Notes under the pieces: model-generated | The model's input: the letters and a program-made list of their open reading frames with translations, nothing else | What the model was told of the DNA's origin: nothing | Databases searched by the model: none | Part shown: piece by piece, positions 30,936-39,739 of the stretch | How positions within the stretch are numbered: the stretch's first letter is position 1 | Layout of the letters: each line of letters begins with the position of its first letter | DNA from: Gordonia bronchialis DSM 43247 | GTDB taxonomy: Bacteria; Actinomycetota; Actinomycetes; Mycobacteriales; Mycobacteriaceae | Assembly (NCBI RefSeq): GCF_000024785.1 | Contig: NC_013441.1 | Coordinates: forward strand, 124,001 to 188,000 | Length of the DNA stretch: 64,000 bases | Direction: 5' to 3' | Translations under genes and position numbers: made by a program

Positions 30936-32141
30936 GTGACTCCTACCAGGACAAAACGGACCTTTCGCGCTGCGGCGCTCTTCGCCAGTGCCGTGGTTGG
31001 TGCGACGATCGCGGCAACCCTGACCCCCGTACCGGCTGCGCGCGCGACGGCGCCCCTCCAGGTCACGACCGTGGCGTCGAATCTGAGTATCCCGTGGGAT
31101 GTCGAGGTGGCGCCCGACGGGACGATTCTGACTGCTCAGCGCAGCGGCAGCCTGGTGGCGATTCGGCCCGACGGCCGGCTGATCAGCATCGCCCACGACA
31201 CCTCGCGAATCTTCGCGGCCAAAGAGGCGGGCGCGATGGGGATCGCGCTCGATCCGGGGTTCGCCCAGAACCGTCGCGTCTACATCTGCCAGGCCGAATA
31301 CACCCGGCCCGGCGCACCCACCATCCCGGGCGAAGTCGCGGATCTGCCGCTGCCCTGGCCGAACACCGGCCAGGTCATCAACGTCGTCTCCTGGCGGATC
31401 GACGGTGACTGGATTCGCGCCAACCGAGAACGCACTGTCCTGAGCGGGATTCCGATCACTGCCGCGGGCCGCCACGCCGGCTGTGCGCTGACGGCGTCGG
31501 GTCGCTCGCTGTGGGTCGGTACTGGCGACGCCGCGCTCCCGGGTAATGCGCAGAACCGAAATTCTCTGGGTGGCAAGGTCTTACACATCAATCGCGACGG
31601 CACCCCGGCAGCCGGGAACCCCAACCCGCGCAGCCCCATCTACACCCTCGGGCATCGCAACGTCCAGGGAGTCGCGGTGGCGCCGGGGACCGGACGCGTC
31701 TACGCGATCGAGCAGGGGACGGACCGCGATGATGAGCTCAATCTGCTTCGTTCCGGTGGCAACTATGGTTATCGACCCGATCGCGCGCCGGTCATCTACG
31801 ACGAGTCGGTGCCGATGACCGATCCGATCCGCGTGCCCGGTGCCATCGGCCCCGTCTGGCGGTCGGGCCCGGCGACCATCGCGACCACGGCGCTGGCCTT
31901 CCTGCCCGCCGGCTGGGGGCCGTACTCCGGCGGACTGGTGGTCTCCACGCTCAAGGGCAAGCGGCTGGTGTTCATGAAACTCTCGGCCGATGGCCGGCGC
32001 GTGGTCGCCAAGACCGAGGCGCTCACCGACCGCTACGGGCGACTCCGCGGGCTGGCGGTGGCGCCGGACGGGTCGCTGCTGGTCACCACCAGCAACGGCA
32101 ACAGCGCCGACAAGATCCTGCGCGTGCGCTGGGGAAGCTGA
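30936..32141 (+). CDS. Secreted PQQ-dependent sugar dehydrogenase family protein
   Basis: 401 residues from GTG 30936 (30927 is also possible). Signal peptide with RTKRTFRAAALFASAVVGATI and cleavage near RATA. The body is the glucose/sorbosone dehydrogenase beta-propeller: LSIPWDVEVAPDGTILTAQRSG, AMGIALDPGFAQN, LYTLGHRNVQGVAVAPG-like, EQGTDRDDELN and NYGY (in-outline catalytic and Ca/PQQ contacts). Periplasmic or cell-surface oxidation of sugars or aldehydes; PQQ biosynthesis genes are not in the window, so the cofactor is unproven. 1 bp from the cyclase gene. Confidence 0.88.
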   Translation: MTPTRTKRTFRAAALFASAVVGATIAATLTPVPAARATAPLQVTTVASNLSIPWDVEVAPDGTILTAQRSGSLVAIRPDGRLISIAHDTSRIFAAKEAGAMGIALDPGFAQNRRVYICQAEYTRPGAPTIPGEVADLPLPWPNTGQVINVVSWRIDGDWIRANRERTVLSGIPITAAGRHAGCALTASGRSLWVGTGDAALPGNAQNRNSLGGKVLHINRDGTPAAGNPNPRSPIYTLGHRNVQGVAVAPGTGRVYAIEQGTDRDDELNLLRSGGNYGYRPDRAPVIYDESVPMTDPIRVPGAIGPVWRSGPATIATTALAFLPAGWGPYSGGLVVSTLKGKRLVFMKLSADGRRVVAKTEALTDRYGRLRGLAVAPDGSLLVTTSNGNSADKILRVRWGS

Positions 32142-32142
32142 C

Positions 32143-32937
32143 ATGTGTGACGACGCACTCGTCCGGAGTGCCCATGAGCAAGCCGCCGGCCTCTCGCGAC
32201 GCGACGCGCTCCGTCTCGCGGCCGGGGTCGCCACCGGAGTGTCGGCGGCGATGGTGGCCGGGACGGCGACGGTGTCCGCGGCGAATGCGGCGCCGTCGTC
32301 CCGTGTCGTCGACCTGACACATGTGCTGTCGCCGAGTTTCCCGGTATGGCCGGGTAATGCGCCCTTCGTGTCGCTCCCGACCTCACGCGTCGGGCCCGGC
32401 AACTCCGGTTTCGCCACCAACTGGGTGTCCTTTGCCGAACATTCGGGCACCCATGTGGACGCGCCCGCGCACAAGATCGGTTCGGGCATCACCGTCGACC
32501 GCATCGCCGCGTCGGATCTCGTTGCGCCCCTTGCGGTCATCAGCATCGATGGGCGGGGTCCGCGATCGACGCTGGGCGTCGCCGACGTGGTCGCCTTCGA
32601 GAAGCGGCACGGCCGGATTCCGCGGGGCGCGCTGGTGGCACTGCACACCGGCTGGCAGCCGCGCACCGGCGGTCCCGACGCGGCCGGGTTCTCCGCCGCA
32701 GCCGTACGGATGCTGGTCGGCGACCGGGCGGTGGTCGCCATCGGTACCGACACGCTGTCGATCGACGTGCGCGGGGCCTCCGCCGCGCACACCGCGATCC
32801 TGGGATCGGGACGCTATGCGGTGGAGGCGCTGGCGAATCTGACCTCGGTGCCACCGCTCGGGGCGACGGTAATGGTCGGGGCCCCGCGGTTCGCCGGCGG
32901 GACGGGCGGACCCGCGCGGGTGTTGGCGCTGCTCTGA
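32143..32937 (+). CDS. Cyclase family protein with Tat signal (kynurenine-formamidase-like)
   Basis: 264 residues from ATG 32143, 1 bp after the dehydrogenase stop. SRRDALRLAAGVATGVSAAM looks like a Tat signal. The cyclase (PF04199) metal motif EHSGTHVDAPAH follows (HxGTHxDxPxH), with GDRAVVAIGTDTLSID toward the end. These metal-dependent hydrolases open formamides or lactone/amide rings. Coupled to the PQQ-type dehydrogenase, so acting on its lactone product is a plausible inference. Confidence 0.85.
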   Translation: MCDDALVRSAHEQAAGLSRRDALRLAAGVATGVSAAMVAGTATVSAANAAPSSRVVDLTHVLSPSFPVWPGNAPFVSLPTSRVGPGNSGFATNWVSFAEHSGTHVDAPAHKIGSGITVDRIAASDLVAPLAVISIDGRGPRSTLGVADVVAFEKRHGRIPRGALVALHTGWQPRTGGPDAAGFSAAAVRMLVGDRAVVAIGTDTLSIDVRGASAAHTAILGSGRYAVEALANLTSVPPLGATVMVGAPRFAGGTGGPARVLALL

Positions 32938-32959
32938 GTGGTCCGGCACGGAACCTGAG

Positions 32960-33803
32960 TCAGAGGTCGTCGGCGTCGACGGTCAGGCAGACGTAGAGCG
33001 GCGACGTCACGGAATCGGCCGCGATGCCGGCATCGACGTCGAGGTAGGAGACCGATCCCGTTCCACTCCTGTGCAGCGCGCTGACCTGGCCGGTGACACC
33101 GCGGACCGGCCGGTCCAGAGTCGACAGCGCTCCCGTCACCTCCAGACGGGGGTCTCCCAGATCGACCGTGATTTGTGCGCCGCGGTCAGGCACGGTCGTA
33201 CCGAACGCGACGGCCGGACCGACGATCGTCACCGTTCGCGCGGCCCGTTCGACGTCAGCGTTGCGTCGATCGATGTCGGCGCGGGTGGGCTCGGTGACGC
33301 CGCGGATCGACAAGCCCAGCACCACCCCGGTGATCTCATGCGCTTCGTCGCCGGGGGCGGCCAGGGTCGGATCGCCGGCGGATTCGGGGAACTTCGCCAC
33401 GCGGTCACCGGCCGGTACGTCGTGCGACCGGGGATTCGCTGCCACCCGGGTGTGTCCGGCCGGCGCCGGACGACCTCCGATACCACGTGCAGGTGACGAT
33501 CGTCGCCTCCACCCGCGGGATCACCCTCGACTCGTCGTGCCATCCGCCGTAGAGACGCAGGCGCCGACCCCGCGGATCGCCGTCCACGGGCGCGTAGTGG
33601 GCCGAACAGCTTGGGAGACCGACCAATTCGAGGTCGGGACGCCAATCGACCACGGGCTCGGTGGCAAAGGGTTCGTCGTCGCCGGCGAGGCCGGACGTGA
33701 GCGCCACGGTCACGGATTCGCCGACGGCCGGTGTGACACCGCAGCAGCCCCACTCCCAGCTGGAAAGGCGAACGTGCACGTGCGGGACGTCGGGTGAGGT
33801 CAT
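32960..33803 (-). pseudogene. DUF6578-like protein, split by a frameshift
   Basis: From ATG 33803 the frame reads HVHVRLSSWEWGCCGVTPAVGESV to RRSSGAGRTHPG and then shifts; the other frame resumes as VAANPRSHDVPAGDRVAKFPE down to CLTVDADDL. Removing one G from the GGG at 33448-33450 fuses them into one protein of ~280 residues with no signal peptide. W..CCG..F.VG near the N-terminus fits DUF6578 (from memory). Function unknown. Divergent from the mannosyltransferase-like gene. Confidence 0.68.
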
Positions 33804-33986
33804 CGAGTGGGGCGGCGGCGGGGATAGGGACGAGTCCCGAGTAATCGGGGACCGATGCCGCCGAGCCGAAGATATCAGGCTCTTCCGATCCACGCGCCGC
33901 GCTCACAGACTTCTCCCAGCCTCCATCCAGCCTCGGCGGAGTCCCCGGCCCCACTCTGGACGCAACGATTCAGAGAAGGAGCATTC

Positions 33987-36023
33987 ATGACCGCAGTACT
34001 CGACCGGGCGGGGCCGGAGAACGACACATCCCCGGGAGTGACCGACCCACCGTCCCGATCCCTCCGGAAACGGCGGAGTGCGCGCCCGGTGCGGTGGAAC
34101 CCGTTTGCCCTGACCGGGCTACTGATCACCACCGCGGTGCTCTACCTGTGGAATCTCTCCGCGAGCGGCTATGCCAACACCTTCTACGCGGCGGCGGCCT
34201 GGGCCGGGTCGGAGAGCTGGAAGGCGTGGCTGTTCGGGGCCCTCGACCCGTCGAACTTCATCACCGTCGACAAACCGCCGGCCGCCCTGTGGGTGACCGG
34301 GCTCTCGGTCCGGCTGTTCGGGATGAACAGCTGGGCCGTGCTGGTGCCCCAGGCGCTGATGGGGGTGGCGTCCGTAGCGTTGGTCTACTGCGCGATGCGC
34401 CGGACCTTCGCCGACCCGCGGCAGGGGACCGCGGCCGGCCTGATCGCCGGGGCGGTTCTCGCGTTCACCCCGGCCGCCGCGCTGATGTTCCGGTTCAACA
34501 ACCCGGATGCGCTCCTGGTGCTGCTGATGGTGGCCGCCGGTTACTGCCTGATCCGCGCGATCGGCACCAACTCCGGGCGCTGGCTCGCGCTCGTCGGCGT
34601 CGCACTCGGCTTCGCCTTCCTGACCAAGATGCTGCAGGGTCTGCTGGTGCTGCCCGCCTTCGGGCTGGCCTACCTGCTGTTCGCGAACAACGGCTGGCTC
34701 AAGCGGATTGGGCACCTGATCCTGGCGACGGTCGCGCTCATCGTGTCCGCCGGCTGGTTCGTGGTGGTCACCATGCTGGTCCCGGCGTCGTCGCGTCCCT
34801 ACATCGGCGGCTCCACCGACAACACCTTCATGGATCTCGTCTGGGGCTACAACGGTGTCGGCCGCATCAGTGGCGGCAACGGACCCGGCGGCGGCGGACC
34901 GGGTGGCGGTCAGGCCGGCGGATCGTTCGGCGGGTCGACGGGCCTGGACCGGCTGTTCAGCTCGGAAATGGGCAACGAGATCTCCTGGCTGCTGCCGGTG
35001 GCGCTGTTTGCCCTGACGTTCGCGATCTACGCCATGATCCGCAGCTTCCCCGGTTTCCGGTTCACCGGCCGGGTGTCGCGGGTCGAGTCGGGCGCCGTGG
35101 TCGCCTGGGGCGGCTGGCTGTTGGTGACCGGACTGATCTTCAGCTTCATGAGCGGCACCATCCACCCCTATTACACGGTGGCACTGGCACCCGCGATCGG
35201 CGCGCTCGTCGGTATCGGTGCCGTGCTGGCGTGGCGTCGTCGGGATCACTGGGATGGACGGATCGCGATGTCGGCGATGATCGGGCTCGCCGCGTGGTGG
35301 TCGATCGTCTTGTTGAACCGCAATGACTTCGGCCCGACGTGGTGCCGGTGGCTGATCGGTGTCGCTGCTCTTCTCGCCGTGGTCGGCGTCCTCGCCGGCA
35401 GCACGCTCAAGATGCGAAAGCTGTTGGCCACCAGCCTGATCGTCGGATCACTGGCCGGCGCCGGCGGAAGTGTGGGCTTTGCCATCGCGACTGCGGCGAC
35501 ACCGCACAGCGGGTCCATCCCGAACGCGGTGAACACCTCGATCGAGGGTGGTGGCATGGGCGGATTTGGCGGTGGCCGTGGCGGTCCCGGCGGCACACCG
35601 CCGGGGCAAGCCGGCCAGCAGGGACAGACGTCGCAAGGCCAGGCGCATCAGGGTCAGTCCGACGACCGGAGTGGCACCCGCGGCGGTGGCACAGGCATGG
35701 GTGGTGACATCGCCGCCAACACCGAGCTGGTGAACCTGCTCAAGGCCACCGACACGACGTGGGCGGCGGCCACCAACGGTTCGCAGTCGGCGTCGGGTAT
35801 CGAGATCGCCACGGGCACATCGGTGATGGCCATCGGCGGCTGGAGCGGTGACCCGGCTCCGACCCTGCAGCAGTTCATCGCCTACGTGCAGGCCGGCAAG
35901 ATCGGTTACTACATCGGCGGCGGGCAGGGTGGCCCCGGCGGCAATTCGGAGATCGCCACCTGGGTCGCGCAGAACTACACCGCGACGACGGTCGGCGGGA
36001 CCACGGTCTACAAGCTGACCTGA
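33987..36023 (+). CDS. Polytopic glycosyltransferase, ArnT/PMT family (GT39-like)
   Basis: 678 residues from ATG 33987 (AGAAGGAG 6 bp before). Multi-pass C-type glycosyltransferase: first TM at ~35-55, FITVDKPPAALWVTGLS is the family's acidic first loop, then about ten more TM helices. It transfers a sugar from polyprenyl phosphate outside the membrane. Two oddities: a Gly-rich loop (~295-318, GGNGPGGGGPGGGQAGG) and a long Gly/Gln-rich C-terminal segment near 520-565 (GGGRGGPGGTPPGQAGQQG). Ends at a soluble domain, WVAQNYTATTVGGTTVYKL. Substrate unknown. Confidence 0.87.
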   Translation: MTAVLDRAGPENDTSPGVTDPPSRSLRKRRSARPVRWNPFALTGLLITTAVLYLWNLSASGYANTFYAAAAWAGSESWKAWLFGALDPSNFITVDKPPAALWVTGLSVRLFGMNSWAVLVPQALMGVASVALVYCAMRRTFADPRQGTAAGLIAGAVLAFTPAAALMFRFNNPDALLVLLMVAAGYCLIRAIGTNSGRWLALVGVALGFAFLTKMLQGLLVLPAFGLAYLLFANNGWLKRIGHLILATVALIVSAGWFVVVTMLVPASSRPYIGGSTDNTFMDLVWGYNGVGRISGGNGPGGGGPGGGQAGGSFGGSTGLDRLFSSEMGNEISWLLPVALFALTFAIYAMIRSFPGFRFTGRVSRVESGAVVAWGGWLLVTGLIFSFMSGTIHPYYTVALAPAIGALVGIGAVLAWRRRDHWDGRIAMSAMIGLAAWWSIVLLNRNDFGPTWCRWLIGVAALLAVVGVLAGSTLKMRKLLATSLIVGSLAGAGGSVGFAIATAATPHSGSIPNAVNTSIEGGGMGGFGGGRGGPGGTPPGQAGQQGQTSQGQAHQGQSDDRSGTRGGGTGMGGDIAANTELVNLLKATDTTWAAATNGSQSASGIEIATGTSVMAIGGWSGDPAPTLQQFIAYVQAGKIGYYIGGGQGGPGGNSEIATWVAQNYTATTVGGTTVYKLT

Positions 36024-36043
36024 GCGACGCGCGCCACCACGAC

Positions 36044-36078
36044 GAGCAAGCCCAGACCGCATCGGTCTGGGCTTGCTC
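36044..36078. terminator. Bidirectional terminator-like hairpin between convergent genes
   Basis: Perfect 16-bp arms GAGCAAGCCCAGACCG / CGGTCTGGGCTTGCTC with a CAT loop, midway between two stops that face each other. No T-tract on either side. Confidence 0.75.
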
Positions 36079-36080
36079 GG

Positions 36081-36518
36081 TCAGTCCAGGGTGTAGTGAA
36101 AGGTGATCGGGTAGCCGTCGTCGCTGTGCCCCGCGATCTCCAGTTCCGCGTAGCCGCGAGCATTGGCCAGACCACCCGTGCCGAGCCCCTCGACGATCTC
36201 CATCCGGCCGGTGACATGCATGCCCGCGTGCTCACCGGTGGCCCGCAGCACCACACTGCCCTCATGTCCGTCGATCGATCCCTCGAAAGCCAGGAACCCG
36301 AGGGTCGGGGCGGCGTGCTCGCCGTTGTACGAGATCAGCGACGACTCCACGCCGCGCCCGGCGACATCCCCGGTGTAGGCGTATTCGACTGTTGCGCTAG
36401 TGAATCCGCGTGCCGGATAGTGCGCACCGCCCATCTCGATCGTCTCGTCGTCGGCCTGGTACACCGTCTTCTCATCCCAGGACGTCACGGTGAATTTCCC
36501 GATCGCGGTGTGTGTCAT
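36081..36518 (-). CDS. DUF3224 family protein
   Basis: 145 residues from ATG 36518. Single beta-barrel-like domain: GKFTVTSWDEKTVYQADDE, FTSATVEYAYTGDVAGRGVESSLISY, GFLAFEGSIDGHEGSVVLRATG and the terminal ITFHYTLD match the DUF3224 (allene-oxide-cyclase-barrel-like) family in pattern. Such proteins are small cytosolic barrels with no known activity. Divergent from an AraC regulator 99 bp away, the usual arrangement for a regulated pair. Confidence 0.85.
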   Translation of the reverse strand: MTHTAIGKFTVTSWDEKTVYQADDETIEMGGAHYPARGFTSATVEYAYTGDVAGRGVESSLISYNGEHAAPTLGFLAFEGSIDGHEGSVVLRATGEHAGMHVTGRMEIVEGLGTGGLANARGYAELEIAGHSDDGYPITFHYTLD

Positions 36519-36617
36519 CGTGTCCTCACATTTCTTCGGGCACTCCTGCTGTTGGTAGCGCTGTCGGTTCCAGTCTGCGGTGGCCGCTTGTGCCGAATCT
36601 TGAACAAACGCGACACT

Positions 36618-37478
36618 GTGACGGTGGAAGGTGCTGATTCCGACGAGTTGCTCGGGCGCGGTGAACGAGCGATTCTGCATCCGTCGCGGGCCGCGGTGAT
36701 CGATGTGACGCGGCAGGTGCCCGCGGCCGACCTGAGATCCTGGATCGACTACTTCTGGATCGTCCGGTGGCAGGCCGAGGAGCCGCACACACAGGCCGTC
36801 ATCCCGCAACCCGTGGTGCATGTCGCGGCGGAGAACGGACGCCTGTTGGCCCACGGCGTGGGCGGCAGCCATTTCACCCGTACCCTCCTCGGCGACGGCC
36901 ATGTGCTGGGAATGGCGCTGCGGCCCGGCGCCTTTCGTTCCTTCATCGGCCGGCCGGTGAACACGGTGAGCCGGTCGGTGATCGCGATGGGGGACCTGAC
37001 CGGCGTCGATGACCGGCCGATTGCCGATGCGCTGCTGCGTCCCGGTGCAGCCGACGCCGAACTCGTCGGGGTCGCCGAATCGTGGGTGCGGGGACTCGAC
37101 CTCGATCGGGACCCGATGATCGACACCGTCGCCGGCCTGGTGACCCGCGCCGAGTCCGACCACACCATCGTCCGCGCCGAACAACTCGCCGCCGTCGCGT
37201 CGATGAGTCTGCGCAGCCTGCAACGACTCTTCGGCGAGTACGTGGGGATCGGACCCAAGTGGGTCATCCAGCGTTTCCGGCTGCTCGACGCGGCCGCCGT
37301 CGCCAACTCCGGGACCAGGTTCGCGCGCGACGTGGATTGGGCGGCGCTCGCCGTCGACCTCGGTTTCAGCGATCAAGCACACCTGACCCGGGAGTTCAGC
37401 AGAATTGTGGGGACGCCGCCGGCGTCGTATCTTCGCAGCGAACACGACCAGGCCGACGACCGGCCTCGAAGGGGATGA
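36618..37478 (+). CDS. AraC family transcriptional regulator
   Basis: 286 residues from GTG 36618 (36624 also possible). N-terminal DUF6597-like sensor region (SWIDYFWIVRWQAEE, QPVVHVAAENGRL) followed by two helix-turn-helix motifs: LAAVASMSLRSLQRLFGEYVGIGPK and WAALAVDLGFSDQAHLTREFSRIVGTPPA. Probably controls the divergent DUF3224 gene and the hydrolase 4 bp downstream. Confidence 0.9.
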   Translation: MTVEGADSDELLGRGERAILHPSRAAVIDVTRQVPAADLRSWIDYFWIVRWQAEEPHTQAVIPQPVVHVAAENGRLLAHGVGGSHFTRTLLGDGHVLGMALRPGAFRSFIGRPVNTVSRSVIAMGDLTGVDDRPIADALLRPGAADAELVGVAESWVRGLDLDRDPMIDTVAGLVTRAESDHTIVRAEQLAAVASMSLRSLQRLFGEYVGIGPKWVIQRFRLLDAAAVANSGTRFARDVDWAALAVDLGFSDQAHLTREFSRIVGTPPASYLRSEHDQADDRPRRG

Positions 37479-37482
37479 CCCC

Positions 37483-38328
37483 GTGACCGAACGCATCACG
37501 GAATACCGCCGTGGCCCATGGACTTTCGACGTCATTGACGAGGGGCCCGCCGACGGCGATCCGGTGATCCTGTTGCACGGGTTCCCGCAGCGGGCGTCGA
37601 ACTGGGATCGGGTGGCGCGGCTGCTGCACGAGCGGGGCCTGCGCACGATCGCACCGGATCAGCGCGGGTACTCGCCGCGGGCCCGGCCGCGCCGACGACG
37701 GGACTACCGGCAGTCGGAACTCGTCGCCGATGTCGTCGCCCTCATCGACGAACTGGGGGCGCCGCGTGTCGACGTCGTCGGCCACGACTGGGGAGCGGCG
37801 GTGGCGTGGACACTGGCCGCCAATCACCCCGGCCGGGTCCGCACGCTGACCGCGATCTCGGTCCCGCATCCGGGTGCGTTCCTGCGGGCGATGCCCCGCG
37901 CGCAGATCCTGCGGTCGTGGTACATGCTGGTCTTCCAGCTGCCGTGGCTACCGGAGAAGCTGCTGGGCGCCGGAATGCGCCGGCCGGGTTTCGCCGTCCG
38001 GATGGGATTGCCGGCCGACCACGACGACCGGCTTGCCGACATCGTCGACAGCGGAGCCCTGAACGGCGCTCTGAACTGGTACCGCGGCATGCCGATACCC
38101 GACCCGGCCGTGCGGATGCGCAAGGTCACGGTGCCGACCACGTATGTGTGGAGCGACGGCGACCCCGCGCTGGGACGGGCGGGCGCCCGGCTCTGTGCGT
38201 CCTGGGTCGACGCGCCGTACGAGTTCGAGGCGCTGACCGGCGCCAATCACTGGCTGCCCGAGAACCGGCCGCGCGAGGTGGCCGAGGCGATCCTGGGAAG
38301 GGTACTCAGCGTCGACGACGCCGGATGA
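37483..38328 (+). CDS. Alpha/beta hydrolase, epoxide-hydrolase-like
   Basis: 281 residues from GTG 37483, 4 bp after the AraC stop with AAGGGGATGACCCC in between. Epoxide hydrolase/haloalkane dehalogenase layout: ILLHGFPQRASNW oxyanion motif, nucleophile Asp in GHDWGAAVAW, and the catalytic His in TGANHWLPENRP. No tyrosine cap motif was firmly identified. The last 23 bp overlap the stop region of the convergent hns gene. Confidence 0.87.
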   Translation: MTERITEYRRGPWTFDVIDEGPADGDPVILLHGFPQRASNWDRVARLLHERGLRTIAPDQRGYSPRARPRRRRDYRQSELVADVVALIDELGAPRVDVVGHDWGAAVAWTLAANHPGRVRTLTAISVPHPGAFLRAMPRAQILRSWYMLVFQLPWLPEKLLGAGMRRPGFAVRMGLPADHDDRLADIVDSGALNGALNWYRGMPIPDPAVRMRKVTVPTTYVWSDGDPALGRAGARLCASWVDAPYEFEALTGANHWLPENRPREVAEAILGRVLSVDDAG

Positions 38329-38878
38329 CGATCAGTGCGGCCAGCAGACCCAGCAACGCCGCGATCGTGATCGGCACGGTCCGGTTGGGCGTCGGCAGCT
38401 CGGTCGGTGCGCCGGCACGCAACTGCGCGAAGGTGGCGCGCTGAGCGTCGGACTCGGCAACCACATCGACGGGGGGCTTCGCCGGTGCCGTAGGCGGCGT
38501 CTTCGGTGCTGCCGGCGTGGGTGTGGCCGGCTGTGATGCGGCGGGCTCACTCTGAGTGGGTGCGGATGCCGGCTCCGGCTCGGCAGGCGCGGGCGCCGGC
38601 TGTGGAGGCTGCGCGGGCGCCTTCTTGGCCGGCGCGGTCGACGCGGGACCGGCTGGGCCGCCCGCGGCCTTTTTGGCCGGTGCCTTCTTGGCTGCCGCCT
38701 TTTTTGCCGGGGCTTTCTTGGCCGGTGTCTTCTTCGCCGGTGCCTTCTTGGCTGCCGCCTTCTTCGCCGGGACCTTCTTTGCCGGCGCCTGCTCGCCCGG
38801 CACCTGCTCTGGTGGCACCGCCGCGGCGCCGTTGGGCGACGATTCCTCGGGGGTGACGGGCGGGTCCGGCTCGGTCAT
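38306..38878 (-). CDS. hns: Membrane-anchored histone-like protein (Rv3852/Hns type)
   Basis: 190 residues. Acidic start (TEPDPPVTPEESSPNG), then histone H1-like repeats of PAKKA/AAKKAP (~30-75), a Pro/Ala linker, and a single C-terminal TM helix with positive tail (VPITIAALLGLLAALIVIRRRRR in outline). M. tuberculosis Rv3852 has the same plan: PAKKA repeats plus a C-terminal TM, and lies at the same place after rraA. It binds DNA nonspecifically and ties it to the membrane (established for the family). Overlaps the hydrolase by 23 bp, convergent. Confidence 0.88.
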   Translation of the reverse strand: MTEPDPPVTPEESSPNGAAAVPPEQVPGEQAPAKKVPAKKAAAKKAPAKKTPAKKAPAKKAAAKKAPAKKAAGGPAGPASTAPAKKAPAQPPQPAPAPAEPEPASAPTQSEPAASQPATPTPAAPKTPPTAPAKPPVDVVAESDAQRATFAQLRAGAPTELPTPNRTVPITIAALLGLLAALIVIRRRRR

Positions 38879-38945
38879 CTCAGGGCGCTCCTGGCGTCGG
38901 TGCTGGGCGGTCTCGGGGTGTAGAGCCTGATCCTATTCATCCGCG

Positions 38946-39638
38946 TCAGGCACGGACACCGAGACGGGCCAGGATGTCGGCATCGATCGCGGACAGTTCG
39001 TCGTCGATGGACTGATGAGCGGTGCGACGCTGCCCGGCCGGCATCGCCTCGGAGGCGTGGACGGCCACGCTGAGGTTGTCCAACCGGGTCGCCATCGCCT
39101 TCACGAAGTCGTCAGAATCGGCGCTCTTGTCCTGTGCGGTGACCTTGTCCAGGGCGGTGCGGGTGGTCGCGATCCGTGCCGACAGGGTGGCCCCGTGCCC
39201 GGAGAACTGGCGCAGCACCTCCGGCGAGACGCCCACCCGCCCGGCCTGCAGCGCGGTGAGACGACCGCGCCCGGCAACGGCGGCGCGGTAGACGATGGGG
39301 ATGACGACCGGCGCGACCAGACGCGCCACGGTGAGATACCGACGCACACTGGCCGGGCTCAGCGCCTTGGCGTCGGCCGCGGCCTTGGCCTGCGCCTCCA
39401 CCTTCTTGGCCTCCGCCTTGGCCACCTTGGCCTGGTTCTTCGCGACGTGATCGGAATTCTTGCGCTGGGCCTTCAATTCCTTCTTGAAGTACTTGTGCTC
39501 GGTCTTGCGACGGGCCTTCTCCGTGCGCCGCCGGTCCTTGGCGTCGAGCTTGGCCTCCAGCTTCGCCTTGGCCTTGAGTGCTTTGGCCTCCGCCTTGCGC
39601 TGCGCGCGGCTCTTACCGTCGGACGAGAACAAACCCAT
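38946..39638 (-). CDS. DUF6474 protein (Rv3850-like), lysine-rich
   Basis: 230 residues from ATG 39638, starting GLFSSDGKSRAQRKAEAKALKAKAK. A long Lys/Ala/Arg-rich coiled region (to ~115) precedes ARLVAPVVIPIVYRAAVAGRG and a helical C-terminus. This is the Rv3850 family in the same position after hns. It is basic and helical, so RNA/DNA or membrane-surface association is plausible, but no function is established. Divergent from the nuclease gene. Confidence 0.82.
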   Translation of the reverse strand: MGLFSSDGKSRAQRKAEAKALKAKAKLEAKLDAKDRRRTEKARRKTEHKYFKKELKAQRKNSDHVAKNQAKVAKAEAKKVEAQAKAAADAKALSPASVRRYLTVARLVAPVVIPIVYRAAVAGRGRLTALQAGRVGVSPEVLRQFSGHGATLSARIATTRTALDKVTAQDKSADSDDFVKAMATRLDNLSVAVHASEAMPAGQRRTAHQSIDDELSAIDADILARLGVRA

Positions 39639-39739
39639 ACCTATGACCTTTCGCTGCCGGCTCGTGGTGCTGGTACAAGCATTACATAGGGTGGAACGCG
39701 ACCGGCCTGTGGTGATCAGGTGGCGGGGAAAGAGGTGGC

